This document shows, one piece after another, positions 45,628-54,492 of a stretch of DNA of 64,000 nucleotides. How positions within the stretch are numbered: the first letter of the stretch is position 1; every line of letters begins with the position of its first letter. The notes beneath the pieces were generated by a model. That model searched no databases. It had not been told where the DNA came from and saw only the letters and a program-made list of their open reading frames with translations. The DNA comes from Chryseobacterium gleum (GTDB taxonomy: Bacteria; Bacteroidota; Bacteroidia; Flavobacteriales_D; Crocinitomicaceae). The DNA is taken from contig CAMAXI010000007.1 in assembly GCA_945862165.1 (NCBI GenBank), positions 78,802 through 142,801 on the forward strand. Direction: 5' to 3'. Both the position numbers and the translations under genes were made by a program.

Positions 45628-46686
45628 TTGAAAAATACCTCTACTTTTTTTTTGTTTTTATTTCACTTAATTTTTTGGGTTGCATTTTATTTAGTTCCTT
45701 TTATAGATCCCCGCGGGATTCATTCCGTGCACAAAAGTTTGCATCCAAATTTCTTTTTTGATGCACATTTACTAATCAATCATGCTTTCTTTATTTCCCT
45801 TTTTTATTTAAACAGTAATTATTTAATTCCCAAATTTTTAAAGAATTCTAAAAAAATAGAATATTCAATTTTTATCGTTTTTTTATTTATTCTAATCCTC
45901 ACATTATCGTATTTAATTTTCCCTTCTATACGTTTACCTAAACCTCCTTTGGGTGCACCAAGGTTGCCAGATATTGAAGTACGTCGACTTAATCAAACGA
46001 TTGCCTTGTCAATCCCCTTGTTTTTTGTGTTGATGGTAAGTCTAACCTATCGTATATTGATGGATAAATTTTTACAGGACAAGATAAACAAGGAGAAAGA
46101 AACGGAAAATTTAAAAACGGAACTTTCTTTTTTACGGTCTCAAATTAGTCCCCATTTTATTTTTAATGCACTAAATAGTAGTATTATTTTAGTTCGAAAA
46201 CATTCCGATTTAGCAGAAAGTTGTTTACTTAAATTAGCGTCTTTGTTACGGTATATGTTGTATGAATCAGATGAAGATAAAGTATTGATTGAAAATGAAA
46301 TTCAGTATATTTCTGATTATATTGATCTTCAAGGTATTCGGTTTGGAGAAAGTGTAGTTATTGAAAAGAAAATCGCGATTGAGGGTTTAAATGATCGATT
46401 TATTGAACCAATGCTTCTAATTCCTTTTATCGAAAACGCTTTCAAGCATGGAACATCCGTATTAAAAAATCCGGAAATCCGAATTTCGCTTACAGAAAAA
46501 GACGATAAATTAATTTTAGAAGTTGCCAATAAATTTGTGAAAATAGCCCATGAAAATAAGAATAATGGAATTGGATTAAGTAATGTTAATAGACGATTAG
46601 AATTATTATATCCAAATAATCATACCTTTAATTTATCGGTTGATAATGATTGGTTTTCAGTGTATTTATCCATAGACCTTGCATAA
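45628..46686 (+). CDS. LytS-type sensor histidine kinase
   Basis: A 352-residue membrane kinase with four hydrophobic segments (about 6-25, 45-65, 80-95, 120-140), a short coiled linker, then the His_kinase domain with H176 in SQISPHFIFNALNSS and an HATPase domain (PFIENAFKHG, GIGLSNVNRRLELLY). No ATG exists in a sensible position, so translation probably begins at TTG 45628, just after a stop at 45616-45618. The LytTR regulator follows with a one-base overlap (TAATG). Confidence 0.9.
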   Translation: MKNTSTFFLFLFHLIFWVAFYLVPFIDPRGIHSVHKSLHPNFFFDAHLLINHAFFISLFYLNSNYLIPKFLKNSKKIEYSIFIVFLFILILTLSYLIFPSIRLPKPPLGAPRLPDIEVRRLNQTIALSIPLFFVLMVSLTYRILMDKFLQDKINKEKETENLKTELSFLRSQISPHFIFNALNSSIILVRKHSDLAESCLLKLASLLRYMLYESDEDKVLIENEIQYISDYIDLQGIRFGESVVIEKKIAIEGLNDRFIEPMLLIPFIENAFKHGTSVLKNPEIRISLTEKDDKLILEVANKFVKIAHENKNNGIGLSNVNRRLELLYPNNHTFNLSVDNDWFSVYLSIDLA

Positions 46687-47414
46687 TGATTAAATGTATT
46701 TGTATTGATGATGAGCCTTTGTCGCGCGAAATGATGGAAGAGTTCATTCGGAAGGTTCCTTTTTTACAATTTGTTACAGCATGTAGAAATGCAATGGAAG
46801 CTTATCCGATTTTAGAAAAAGAAACCATCGATCTAATCTTTGTAGATATTGAAATGCCGGAAATTAACGGGATACAATTTGTTCAATCTCTAAAACAAAA
46901 ACCTTTTATTATTTTTTCTACCGCGTATAAAAAATATGCTCTAGACGGTTTTGAATTGGATGTTATCGATTATTTGGTAAAGCCTTTTTCATTTGATCGT
47001 TTTTATAAAAGTGTCATGAAAGTAAAGGAGGCACATAATTTGATAAATAGTTCTACTCCAGCAATCCTAAAACAACTACCGCCGGATTATATCTTTGTAA
47101 ATTCCGATTATAGCTTGGTAAAGGTTAATATTCCTGAAATTGCATATATAGAGGGTTTAAAAGATTATATCAAAATTTACTTATCCGCAAATTCAAAACC
47201 AATAATCACCAGGATGAGTATGAAATCGATGGAGGAACGCCTGGATTTATTAGGATTTAAACGTGTACATAAATCATTCATTGTGAATTTGAGTAAAATT
47301 TCCTCGATTAAAAAAACACGATTAACCATCGAAGAAACAGAGTTATTTATCGGGGATAATTATAAAGTTCCATTATATAAATCATTAGGATTAGAGATTG
47401 CGGAAGAAGAATAA
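46686..47414 (+). CDS. LytTR-family response regulator
   Basis: A 242-residue regulator: receiver domain (1-120) with D8-D9, phosphoacceptor D54 (LIFVDIEMPEINGIQF) and YLVKPF, followed by a LytTR DNA-binding domain (about 140-240: IAYIEGLKDYIKIYL, FKRVHKSFIVNLSKI). Start ATG 46686 overlaps the kinase stop; the open frame extends 12 codons further upstream but inside the kinase gene. It is the cognate partner of the kinase and lies 123 nt before the PqqD/ATP-grasp locus, which it might control (inference). Confidence 0.93.
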   Translation: MIKCICIDDEPLSREMMEEFIRKVPFLQFVTACRNAMEAYPILEKETIDLIFVDIEMPEINGIQFVQSLKQKPFIIFSTAYKKYALDGFELDVIDYLVKPFSFDRFYKSVMKVKEAHNLINSSTPAILKQLPPDYIFVNSDYSLVKVNIPEIAYIEGLKDYIKIYLSANSKPIITRMSMKSMEERLDLLGFKRVHKSFIVNLSKISSIKKTRLTIEETELFIGDNYKVPLYKSLGLEIAEEE

Positions 47415-47494
47415 TTTTTTCGACGAAAAACACCTTTTCATATCTTTTTTCACCCGGTACGTATCTTTTAATTTTTAGCAAAACTTTTATTTTT

Positions 47495-47502
47495 CATCTT
47501 TG
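47495..47502 (+). promoter_or_regulatory. Candidate -7 box for the PqqD/ATP-grasp operon
   Basis: CATCTTTG, one mismatch from TAnnTTTG, 35 nt before the PqqD-like ATG in the 123-nt gap after the LytTR gene. A weak box of this kind would fit an activator-dependent promoter. Confidence 0.3.
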
Positions 47503-47537
47503 AAGAGTTGATTACAATAACTATAAATATATAAGCC

Positions 47538-47783
47538 ATGAAAATACATTCAAATTTAGCAGTTAGTGATAGTGGGTTTATCTTTAACCCATCGAATGGA
47601 GATTCTTTCTCAACGAATTTAGTTGGAGCAGAACTTATCCGTTTACTAAAAGAAGGAAAATCTTTAACAGAAATAAAGAAGGAAATAACTTCCAAATACG
47701 AAGTAGAACCTACCGTTTTTGAAAAAGATTATGAAGATTTTATTTCGCAGTTACAGGACCATTTTTTAGTAAGTAATGACTAA
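47538..47783 (+). CDS. PqqD-like small protein (possible RiPP recognition element)
   Basis: An 81-residue protein with the PqqD fold pattern: a beta-hairpin N-terminus (AVSDSGFIFNPSNGDSFSTN), then LVGAELIRLLKEGKSLTEIKKEI and a helical end (EKDYEDFISQLQDHFLV). PqqD domains bind leader peptides and hand them to modifying enzymes. No radical-SAM enzyme or obvious precursor peptide is adjacent. It overlaps the ATP-grasp gene by 8 nt, implying a physical or pathway link. First gene of the seven-gene locus. Confidence 0.8.
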   Translation: MKIHSNLAVSDSGFIFNPSNGDSFSTNLVGAELIRLLKEGKSLTEIKKEITSKYEVEPTVFEKDYEDFISQLQDHFLVSND

Positions 47784-48831
47784 TTCAACGAAACGAAAAA
47801 TTACAGTTGCAGTTACCGGTCTAAACGCCGTTGACAGTCCTGGGCCAGGTGTGGCTGTAATACGTGGAATCCGAGATTGTGAAGATTTCGACGTCCGAAT
47901 TATAGGACTTTCCTATGAATCGTTAGAGCCCGGGATATATATGGAGGGAATTGCGGATAAAGTGTATCAAATTCCCTATCCTGCAGCAGGAACACAAACA
48001 TTATTAAGCAGAATAGAATACATTCATGCGATTGAAAAAATTGATGTAATTGTTCCAAATTTTGATGCAGAATTATACAATTTTATTAAAATTTCTCCCC
48101 AACTAAAAGATTTAGGAATAGAAACGTTTCTGCCTACAAATGAACAATTTGAGTCAAGAGATAAAGTGAACTTATTTAAGTTTGGAGAAAAGCACGGTTT
48201 TTTAATTCCAAAGGATAAAACAATTTATGATGTAAGCGAACTTTCAGCAACGGCGCAAGAGTTTGGTTATCCATTGGTTGTAAAAGGGAAATATTACGAG
48301 GCGACTGTAGCATATACCTTAGAACAAGCACAAAAAGCATTTCATAAATTGAATGCAAAATGGGGACTACCGATTATCGTCCAAGAGTTTATATCTGGTA
48401 CCGAGGTAAATATTGCAGCATTAGGAGATGGAGAAGGAAATACAATTTCAGCCGTACCAATGCGTAAATTATTTATCACCGATAAAGGGAAAGCTTGGGC
48501 AGGAATTACACTGGAAGAACAATCCTTAATTGATTTAGCAGAAAAATTCATTCAAGCAACGAAATGGCGCGGTGGTTTTGAAATAGAAATCATGCGAACA
48601 CAAGATGGTAAACCTTATATCATGGAAGTTAACCCGAGATTTCCAGCTTGGATTTACTTGACAGTTGGGGCCGGACAAAATCAACCTGCTGCTCTTGTTA
48701 AATTAGCATTAGGCGAAAAAGTAAAACCTTTCACTACCTACGCAGTCGGTAAATTGTTTATACGTTATGCCTGGGATTTAATTACGGATGTTTCAGAATT
48801 TCAAAAAATTTCGGCATTTGGAGAATTATAA
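47776..48831 (+). CDS. ATP-grasp ligase (CarB/PylC-like)
   Basis: A 351-residue enzyme. The N-terminal pre-ATP-grasp fold (KITVAVTGLNAVDSPGPGVAVIRGI, IDVIVPNFDAEL) resembles the CarB/PylC group. The ATP-grasp core includes FGYPLVVKGKYYEATVAY, PIIVQEFISGTEVNIAALG and the metal-binding FEIEIMRTQDGKPYIMEVNPRF. Such enzymes form acyl-phosphates and join a carboxylate to an amine or thiol. The substrate is unknown; the PqqD-like partner suggests a peptide, and the PLP decarboxylase an amino acid. Confidence 0.85.
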   Translation: MTNSTKRKITVAVTGLNAVDSPGPGVAVIRGIRDCEDFDVRIIGLSYESLEPGIYMEGIADKVYQIPYPAAGTQTLLSRIEYIHAIEKIDVIVPNFDAELYNFIKISPQLKDLGIETFLPTNEQFESRDKVNLFKFGEKHGFLIPKDKTIYDVSELSATAQEFGYPLVVKGKYYEATVAYTLEQAQKAFHKLNAKWGLPIIVQEFISGTEVNIAALGDGEGNTISAVPMRKLFITDKGKAWAGITLEEQSLIDLAEKFIQATKWRGGFEIEIMRTQDGKPYIMEVNPRFPAWIYLTVGAGQNQPAALVKLALGEKVKPFTTYAVGKLFIRYAWDLITDVSEFQKISAFGEL

Positions 48832-48896
48832 TATTTCTTTTCCTACCTGAACGAGTAGGACGATAAAGCATTAAAAAACATTAAAATAAATTTAGT

Positions 48897-50261
48897 ATGA
48901 AAACAGAAAAATTAAAATACGAACGTCCTGCAATTCGCAAAATGAATACAGGATTAATGAATAAATTTGGTACAAGAACGGAATATGCACCATTTACCCA
49001 CATCGACGGGGTTGCTGTAAAAGAGTTAATTCATAAATATGGCTCACCATGTTTTGTGATCTCAGAAAGAACTATCCGAAAAACATACCAAAATGCCGTA
49101 AGAGCATTTAAAACACGTTACCCTAAAGTTCAATTCGCTTGGAGTTATAAAACAAACTACATTGATGCGGTATGTAATGTATTTCACCAAGAAGGTTCTT
49201 GGGCGGAAGTAGTTTCTATTTTTGAGTATACTAAAGCGATTGAAAATGGTGTTCCTGGAAATAAAATTATTTTTAATGGTCCTGAAAAAACAAAAGCAGA
49301 TTTACAAATTGCACTGGAAAACAATTCCTACATACATATTGATCACTTTGATGAGTTATATGATTTAATCGAATTGACACAAGAATTGAAAAAAACTGCA
49401 AAAGTGGCGATTCGAGTAAATATGGATACGGGTGTTTACCCAATGTGGGATCGTTTTGGGTTTAACTATGAATCTGGTCAAGCTTGGAATGCGATCACAA
49501 AAATCATGGCTTCAGAGTATCTAGAAATGGTCGGATTACATTGCCATATAGGAACTTTTATGTTGGATACAAATGCATATGCAATTGCTGCAGCAAAACT
49601 TTCAGATCTTGCTGTAAATATTAAATATGTGTTTAATAAAACCATTCAATATTTGGATTTAGGAGGAGGATTCCCATCCGCAAATACTTTGAGAGGCGCA
49701 TATTTACCTGGACCAGATATGATTCCATCAATCGATGATTTTGCAGAGGTAATCACAAGTACCATTTTAAATTATGGCTATAAAAAAGAAGATTTGCCTT
49801 TGTTGATTTTAGAAACTGGTAGAGCGATGATTGACGATGCTGGTTACTTACTTGGTAGCGTAATTGCTAATAAACGTCTTTCCGATGGAAGAAGAGCAAC
49901 AATTATGGATTTTGGGGTAAATATTTTGTTTACTGCATTCTGGTACGAACATAAAATAACGCCTGCACAAGAATTTTCTTCACATACGGAAGATATGGTA
50001 CTTTATGGTCCACTTTGTATGAATATTGATGTTGTGAGATCAAGTGTAACCTTACCTGCTTTAAATCGTGGAGATCATGTTGTGGTTCATAAAGTTGGAG
50101 CATACAATATGACACAATGGATGCAATTTATTGCCATGCGACCAAAAGTAACCTTAATCGATACAAATGGGGAATCGCATATAATTCGTGAAAATGAAAC
50201 GGTAAAAACAATTACTGAACCGGAAAGAATGCCTGAACATTTAAAAACGTTTAATTTATAA
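48897..50261 (+). CDS. Fold-type III PLP decarboxylase (diaminopimelate/ornithine decarboxylase-like)
   Basis: A 454-residue enzyme of the alanine-racemase/group IV decarboxylase fold. The PLP Lys is K85 (FAWSYKTNY); GLHCHIG, YLDLGGGFPSA and LILETGR bind the phosphate; the second active-site pair C374 and D378 is in GPLCMNID, as in diaminopimelate decarboxylase; GAYNMTQW closes the site. All key residues are intact, so it should be an active amino-acid decarboxylase or epimerase. A genuine lysA is possible, but ETGR (not EPGR) and the neighbours suggest a specialised substrate. Confidence 0.85.
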   Translation: MKTEKLKYERPAIRKMNTGLMNKFGTRTEYAPFTHIDGVAVKELIHKYGSPCFVISERTIRKTYQNAVRAFKTRYPKVQFAWSYKTNYIDAVCNVFHQEGSWAEVVSIFEYTKAIENGVPGNKIIFNGPEKTKADLQIALENNSYIHIDHFDELYDLIELTQELKKTAKVAIRVNMDTGVYPMWDRFGFNYESGQAWNAITKIMASEYLEMVGLHCHIGTFMLDTNAYAIAAAKLSDLAVNIKYVFNKTIQYLDLGGGFPSANTLRGAYLPGPDMIPSIDDFAEVITSTILNYGYKKEDLPLLILETGRAMIDDAGYLLGSVIANKRLSDGRRATIMDFGVNILFTAFWYEHKITPAQEFSSHTEDMVLYGPLCMNIDVVRSSVTLPALNRGDHVVVHKVGAYNMTQWMQFIAMRPKVTLIDTNGESHIIRENETVKTITEPERMPEHLKTFNL

Positions 50262-50270
50262 TATAGACGA

Positions 50271-52493
50271 ATGAATAATTGGCTTGCTATAGCTAGAAAA
50301 GGTTTGTTGTATAGCTTTGACACCATTGTCAATAGCTATGCAGCTGTCTTTTTTTCAAATAATCTTTGGTTTGGACTTTTATTGTTGCTTGCTTCATTTG
50401 TCAATCCTTTAGCTGGGTTTTGTGGATTAATAGGGGTGATATCTGCTAATGTTTTTTCACGTGTAATAGGTTTAAATAAAGCATTGATTAGGAAGGGCTA
50501 CCACGGATACGACGCTATGTTGGTATCAAGTGGAATAGCACATTTTTATGCATTTAATCAAACGGTTTTATTTGTTATTATTTGTGTTGGAATGTTAGCA
50601 ACGCTTGTTTCATATTTAATTCACGGTATTTTACATAAATACAATTTACCATCCTTAAGTTTCCCTTTTTTAATTACGATTTGGATCGTGTTTAGTGCAT
50701 TTCCTTCCATGCATACGATGAAAGTTCACCCGGAACTTATTTATTCGATGAACGAAAATGTTAAATCTACAGGGTTTACAATTACACATTGGATGGAAAC
50801 AATTGCACAATTGGAAAGAAAATTTTTAGTCCTTCCAAAAATTGTTGCGGTTTATTTTAAATCACTATCCTCTTTGTTTTTTCAAACAAATATTTTAGCT
50901 GGACTACTAATCGCTATTGGATTATTAATTTATTCGCGAATTGCCTTTAGTTTATCTATTTTAGGATTTGTTGCTGCTTACTTTTTTTACCCAATTTTGG
51001 GAGGCGATGTAAATGATTTTTACGAGAAATTTATTGGACTCAATTTTATATTTTTTGCAATCGCCATAGGAGGAATTTATGTAATTCCGAGTTTTGCAAG
51101 TTATTTAATGAGTGTAATTCTAATGCCTTTATTAATAATTGTGCTCTTCGGATTAAATAGAATTTTGTTTATGCTTGGCTTGGCTCCATATTCTTTGCCT
51201 TTTACATTGATTACAATTATGTTCTTATACCTTTTAACTTTTAGAGTTAAAGTACATTTTCTACATCGTGTGCATCATCAAGAATTTAATCCTGAAAAAA
51301 ACTTATATAATTTTTTAAATGCAAATCATAGAATGCGTTTATTCAATTATTTTCCAATTCATTTACCTTTTTGGGGAGAATGGATGGTTTCGCAAGCGCA
51401 TGATGGTAAAATAACGCACATGGGTGAGTGGAGCATGGCGTTCGACTTTATTGTTTTAGATAATGAATTGAAATCGTATAAAAATCCAGGATATACCGTA
51501 GATGATTTTTATTGTTTTAACAAACCAGTTGTGGCTTGCGCAGATGGTTATGTGATTGCTGTTTTAGATAACATTGAAGATAATGCAATTCGCGGTAATA
51601 ACACCTTACAAAATTGGGGTAATACAATGGTGATTTACCATGTAGAAGGATTGTACAGTCAAATAAGTCATTTAAAATTAGGGTCTTTGAAATTTGCAGT
51701 TGGTGATTTTGTGAAAAAAGGAGAAATTATTGCTTATTGTGGAAATTCTGGTCGCTCTCCAGAACCGCATATCCATTTTCAATTGCAGTCATCGCCTATA
51801 ATTGGTTCAAAAACACTTGATTTTCCATTAGCATATTACATCAAAAATGAAAATGACAGGTTTGTATTTGAAACATTTTCAAAACCTTCAGAAGGAGAAT
51901 TAATTCAAGGTATTGCGGTAAATAATTTACTTAAATCTGCTTTTGAATTAAATCCCGGATCAAAACTTAATTGGAAAATTAACGAATCGGATAAAGAAGA
52001 AACACTTGAATCGTGGGAAGTATTTACCGATAGTGAAAATGCTTCATATATCTATTGTCATGCTACAAAAGCATACGCGTATTTTTACAACGACGGAAAT
52101 TTGTTAGTGTTCACTAGTTTTTTCGGGACTAAAAAGGCATTGTTGTACCATTTTTATCTTGCGCATTATAAGGTTGTATTGGGGTATTATCAAGATTTAG
52201 AAATTACAGAAAATTATCCGGTTGCTACTATTTCCTTAAAGATTTTGAATGTATTGCAAGATTTTATAGCGCCATTTTATCGTTTTGTAAATGCTACATT
52301 TAAATTAAAATATACATTTATTGATGACATTAATATTACCTCTGAAATTAGGATTGAGTCAAGCGCGGAAATTAAAGTTTTAGGAATTAATTCAAAAGCA
52401 TTTCAATTTTCTACAAAACTCAAAAACAATAAGATACATGAGTTTATGATTGAAACTTCAAATACTAAAGTTATTGCCACATGCGAAAGTTGA
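50271..52493 (+). CDS. Urea-transporter-like membrane domain fused to an M23 peptidase domain
   Basis: A 740-residue fusion. Residues about 20-330 form some 10 transmembrane segments with urea-transporter features (FVNPLAGFCGLIGVISANVFSR, GYHGYDAMLVSSGIA). From about 365 an M23 (LytM) domain follows with zinc ligands H383, D392, H500 and H502 (HMGEWSMAFD; PEPHIHFQL). The last ~210 residues are of unknown fold. The peptidase would face the periplasm and cut peptidoglycan cross-links; the channel-like part could pass a small amide. It starts 9 nt after the decarboxylase stop. Confidence 0.82.
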   Translation: MNNWLAIARKGLLYSFDTIVNSYAAVFFSNNLWFGLLLLLASFVNPLAGFCGLIGVISANVFSRVIGLNKALIRKGYHGYDAMLVSSGIAHFYAFNQTVLFVIICVGMLATLVSYLIHGILHKYNLPSLSFPFLITIWIVFSAFPSMHTMKVHPELIYSMNENVKSTGFTITHWMETIAQLERKFLVLPKIVAVYFKSLSSLFFQTNILAGLLIAIGLLIYSRIAFSLSILGFVAAYFFYPILGGDVNDFYEKFIGLNFIFFAIAIGGIYVIPSFASYLMSVILMPLLIIVLFGLNRILFMLGLAPYSLPFTLITIMFLYLLTFRVKVHFLHRVHHQEFNPEKNLYNFLNANHRMRLFNYFPIHLPFWGEWMVSQAHDGKITHMGEWSMAFDFIVLDNELKSYKNPGYTVDDFYCFNKPVVACADGYVIAVLDNIEDNAIRGNNTLQNWGNTMVIYHVEGLYSQISHLKLGSLKFAVGDFVKKGEIIAYCGNSGRSPEPHIHFQLQSSPIIGSKTLDFPLAYYIKNENDRFVFETFSKPSEGELIQGIAVNNLLKSAFELNPGSKLNWKINESDKEETLESWEVFTDSENASYIYCHATKAYAYFYNDGNLLVFTSFFGTKKALLYHFYLAHYKVVLGYYQDLEITENYPVATISLKILNVLQDFIAPFYRFVNATFKLKYTFIDDINITSEIRIESSAEIKVLGINSKAFQFSTKLKNNKIHEFMIETSNTKVIATCES

Positions 52494-53854
52494 TAGTATT
52501 AGTTTGTCTTTTAATTTGTTCATCCGTAATCTGGTCTCAAAAGCAAATTAAACTGAAAGAATCTTTTGTAGATAGCGCTTCTTATGTGTATTTCATTCAA
52601 GGAAAACATGATGCTCTGGTTTTTCTAACTGAAAAAGCACTTTCTTCAGGAGTGGATTCCTATTACTTACGCGTACGAATGGGAGTGTCCTATTTTACAA
52701 AAAATGAATTTTATCTCGCTGTAATTCATCTGCGTAAGGCCCTAGCTTTTTATCCGTCCGATATGTATACCAAAGAATATCTTTTCTATGCCTATTTGTA
52801 TATGGAGAATTTTGAAGAAGCAAAATTAATTATCGCCAAAATGCCTGCCAATTTCCAGGCTGCATATCAAAAGTTAATTAAAAGGCAAAATTCTTTTGTG
52901 TTTGAATCTGGTTATCAAACAACAAGTTATGCGAATAAGCAAGACACAGCTGTGTTTTTAGCAAAAGACGAGACTGACACTTCCCTCTACGGAAATGGCA
53001 TCTATGCTGAATCCGATCGAATGAAATCATTACAGTATGTACAAGTTGGAATGGGTTATCCACTTTCAAAAAGAATAAAAGGTTATTCCGGAATTTCGTA
53101 TGTAAGAAATAATCGCGAAGCACATATTTATACGCGGGAGAATTTGGTGAAAGACAGTTCTCACATATATGCATTAACGCAATATCAAGTGTATTCTGGT
53201 CTAACGATAACAATGCCAAAACAAGTAAATCTTTTATTTGGAGGCCAATATATGTATTACACGCAAAATAAATTGTACGCAAATTATGATACGATAACTT
53301 GGAAATATAGGTATCATGATAGCACAACCGCTAGAAATAATTTTGTGTCAAACTTTTCGCTAACCAAGTCTTTCCAGAAGTTGATCCCTATGGTAAGTGT
53401 TGGTATAAATAGAATTGATGGGTTAACAATTATGCAATATTCTTCGCAAGTGACCTATTTACCTTTTGGAAATTTTAATACTTCAATTACAGGAGGTTTT
53501 TCACTTTCTAAAGACAATTATGCATCCAGAAAAGTGTTTTTCGGAAAGTTAGCTGGAAAAATAACGGGCAATTGGTGGTATGATGCGTATTTTTACGCTG
53601 GAAATTTAAAAAACTTAACCGAAGGTAATGGGTATGTAGTGTATAATATCTCCGACAAAATCACCATGAAAACTGGGTTAAATGTAACCTATTATTTCTA
53701 TCAAAAAATGAGTCTTGGCTTTCGATATGATCTATTAAAAAGGGAGTCTACTTATTATCGTTATTACTCTTCGTTTAACGCAACTAAAATAAAAATGTAC
53801 GTAGATAATTATATTAATAATTCATTTATTTTAAGTTTGTTATGGAAATTCTAA
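52481..53854 (+). CDS. TPR plus outer-membrane beta-barrel protein
   Basis: A 457-residue exported protein: signal peptide (MRKLIVLVCLLICSSVIWSQ), a TPR region (about 30-135: DSYYLRVRMGVSYFTKNEFYLAVIHLRKALAFYP), then about 300 residues of alternating amphipathic strands ending in a terminal Phe (NNSFILSLLWKF), as in outer-membrane barrels. It may be the outer-membrane component of the locus. It overlaps the fusion gene by 13 nt and the following TPR gene by 13 nt. Confidence 0.78.
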   Translation: MRKLIVLVCLLICSSVIWSQKQIKLKESFVDSASYVYFIQGKHDALVFLTEKALSSGVDSYYLRVRMGVSYFTKNEFYLAVIHLRKALAFYPSDMYTKEYLFYAYLYMENFEEAKLIIAKMPANFQAAYQKLIKRQNSFVFESGYQTTSYANKQDTAVFLAKDETDTSLYGNGIYAESDRMKSLQYVQVGMGYPLSKRIKGYSGISYVRNNREAHIYTRENLVKDSSHIYALTQYQVYSGLTITMPKQVNLLFGGQYMYYTQNKLYANYDTITWKYRYHDSTTARNNFVSNFSLTKSFQKLIPMVSVGINRIDGLTIMQYSSQVTYLPFGNFNTSITGGFSLSKDNYASRKVFFGKLAGKITGNWWYDAYFYAGNLKNLTEGNGYVVYNISDKITMKTGLNVTYYFYQKMSLGFRYDLLKRESTYYRYYSSFNATKIKMYVDNYINNSFILSLLWKF

Positions 53855-54462
53855 AAAAGAGATTAGTTGTTGTTTTAGCTTGTATGACATTGTCTTTTTG
53901 TATACTCTCTCAATCAGATGTTGCTGTAAGAGAAGCTTTAAAAAAGAGCTATGATTCGGAATATCAATTAAAATATCAAAAAGCAATCGAGGATTTACAG
54001 GGTGTTTACGAACCAACTTGTTATGAATTAAATCTTCGAATAGCTTGGTTAAGTTATAAAGTTGGCAAGTATTCAGAATCTGTAAATTATTATAAAAAAG
54101 CAATCGCTAAAATGCCTTTGAGTATTGAAGCAAAACTCGGAGTTGTTTATCCACTTGGAGCGCTTGAAAAATGGGATCAGGTTGTAGATAATTACCTAGC
54201 AATTGTTAAAATAGATGGATTCAATGCAACTGCAAATTATCGTTTAGCATTAATATATTATAATCGTGGGGATTATGGAAATTCATGGAAATATTTACAA
54301 AAATATGTAAACCTATATCCATTTGATTATGATGGAAATAGTTTAGCAGGTTGGATAAAGTATAGTGTTGGAAAAAAAGAAGAAGCCTTTGTTTTTTTTA
54401 AGAAAGCGTTAATGGTAAATCCGTACGACACAAGTTTTAATAAAGTTCTAGGAATTAAATAA
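53842..54462 (+). CDS. Exported TPR protein (first of a tandem pair)
   Basis: A 206-residue protein with a signal peptide (cleavage near CILSQ) and about five TPR helices pairs (LNLRIAWLSYKVGKYSESVNYYKKAIAKMP; ATANYRLALIYYNRGDYGNSWKYL; NSLAGWIKYSVGKKEEAFVFFKKAL). It is clearly related, over its full length, to the next protein. Probably a periplasmic scaffold. It overlaps the barrel gene by 13 nt. Confidence 0.82.
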   Translation: MEILKKRLVVVLACMTLSFCILSQSDVAVREALKKSYDSEYQLKYQKAIEDLQGVYEPTCYELNLRIAWLSYKVGKYSESVNYYKKAIAKMPLSIEAKLGVVYPLGALEKWDQVVDNYLAIVKIDGFNATANYRLALIYYNRGDYGNSWKYLQKYVNLYPFDYDGNSLAGWIKYSVGKKEEAFVFFKKALMVNPYDTSFNKVLGIK

Positions 54463-54492
54463 ATAGTATATATAAATCAAAAATCAATAAAC

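Noticed and set aside
48897..50261. Plain lysA assignment
   Set aside because: Active-site residues fit, but the neighbours, the gap to any lysine gene and ETGR instead of EPGR leave the substrate open.
50271..51300. Urea utilisation locus
   Set aside because: No urease subunits or accessory genes nearby; only the channel-like domain.
52878..53327. 149-codon minus-strand open frame
   Set aside because: Lies inside the barrel gene of a compact plus-strand operon; Cys/His-rich composition typical of antisense frames.
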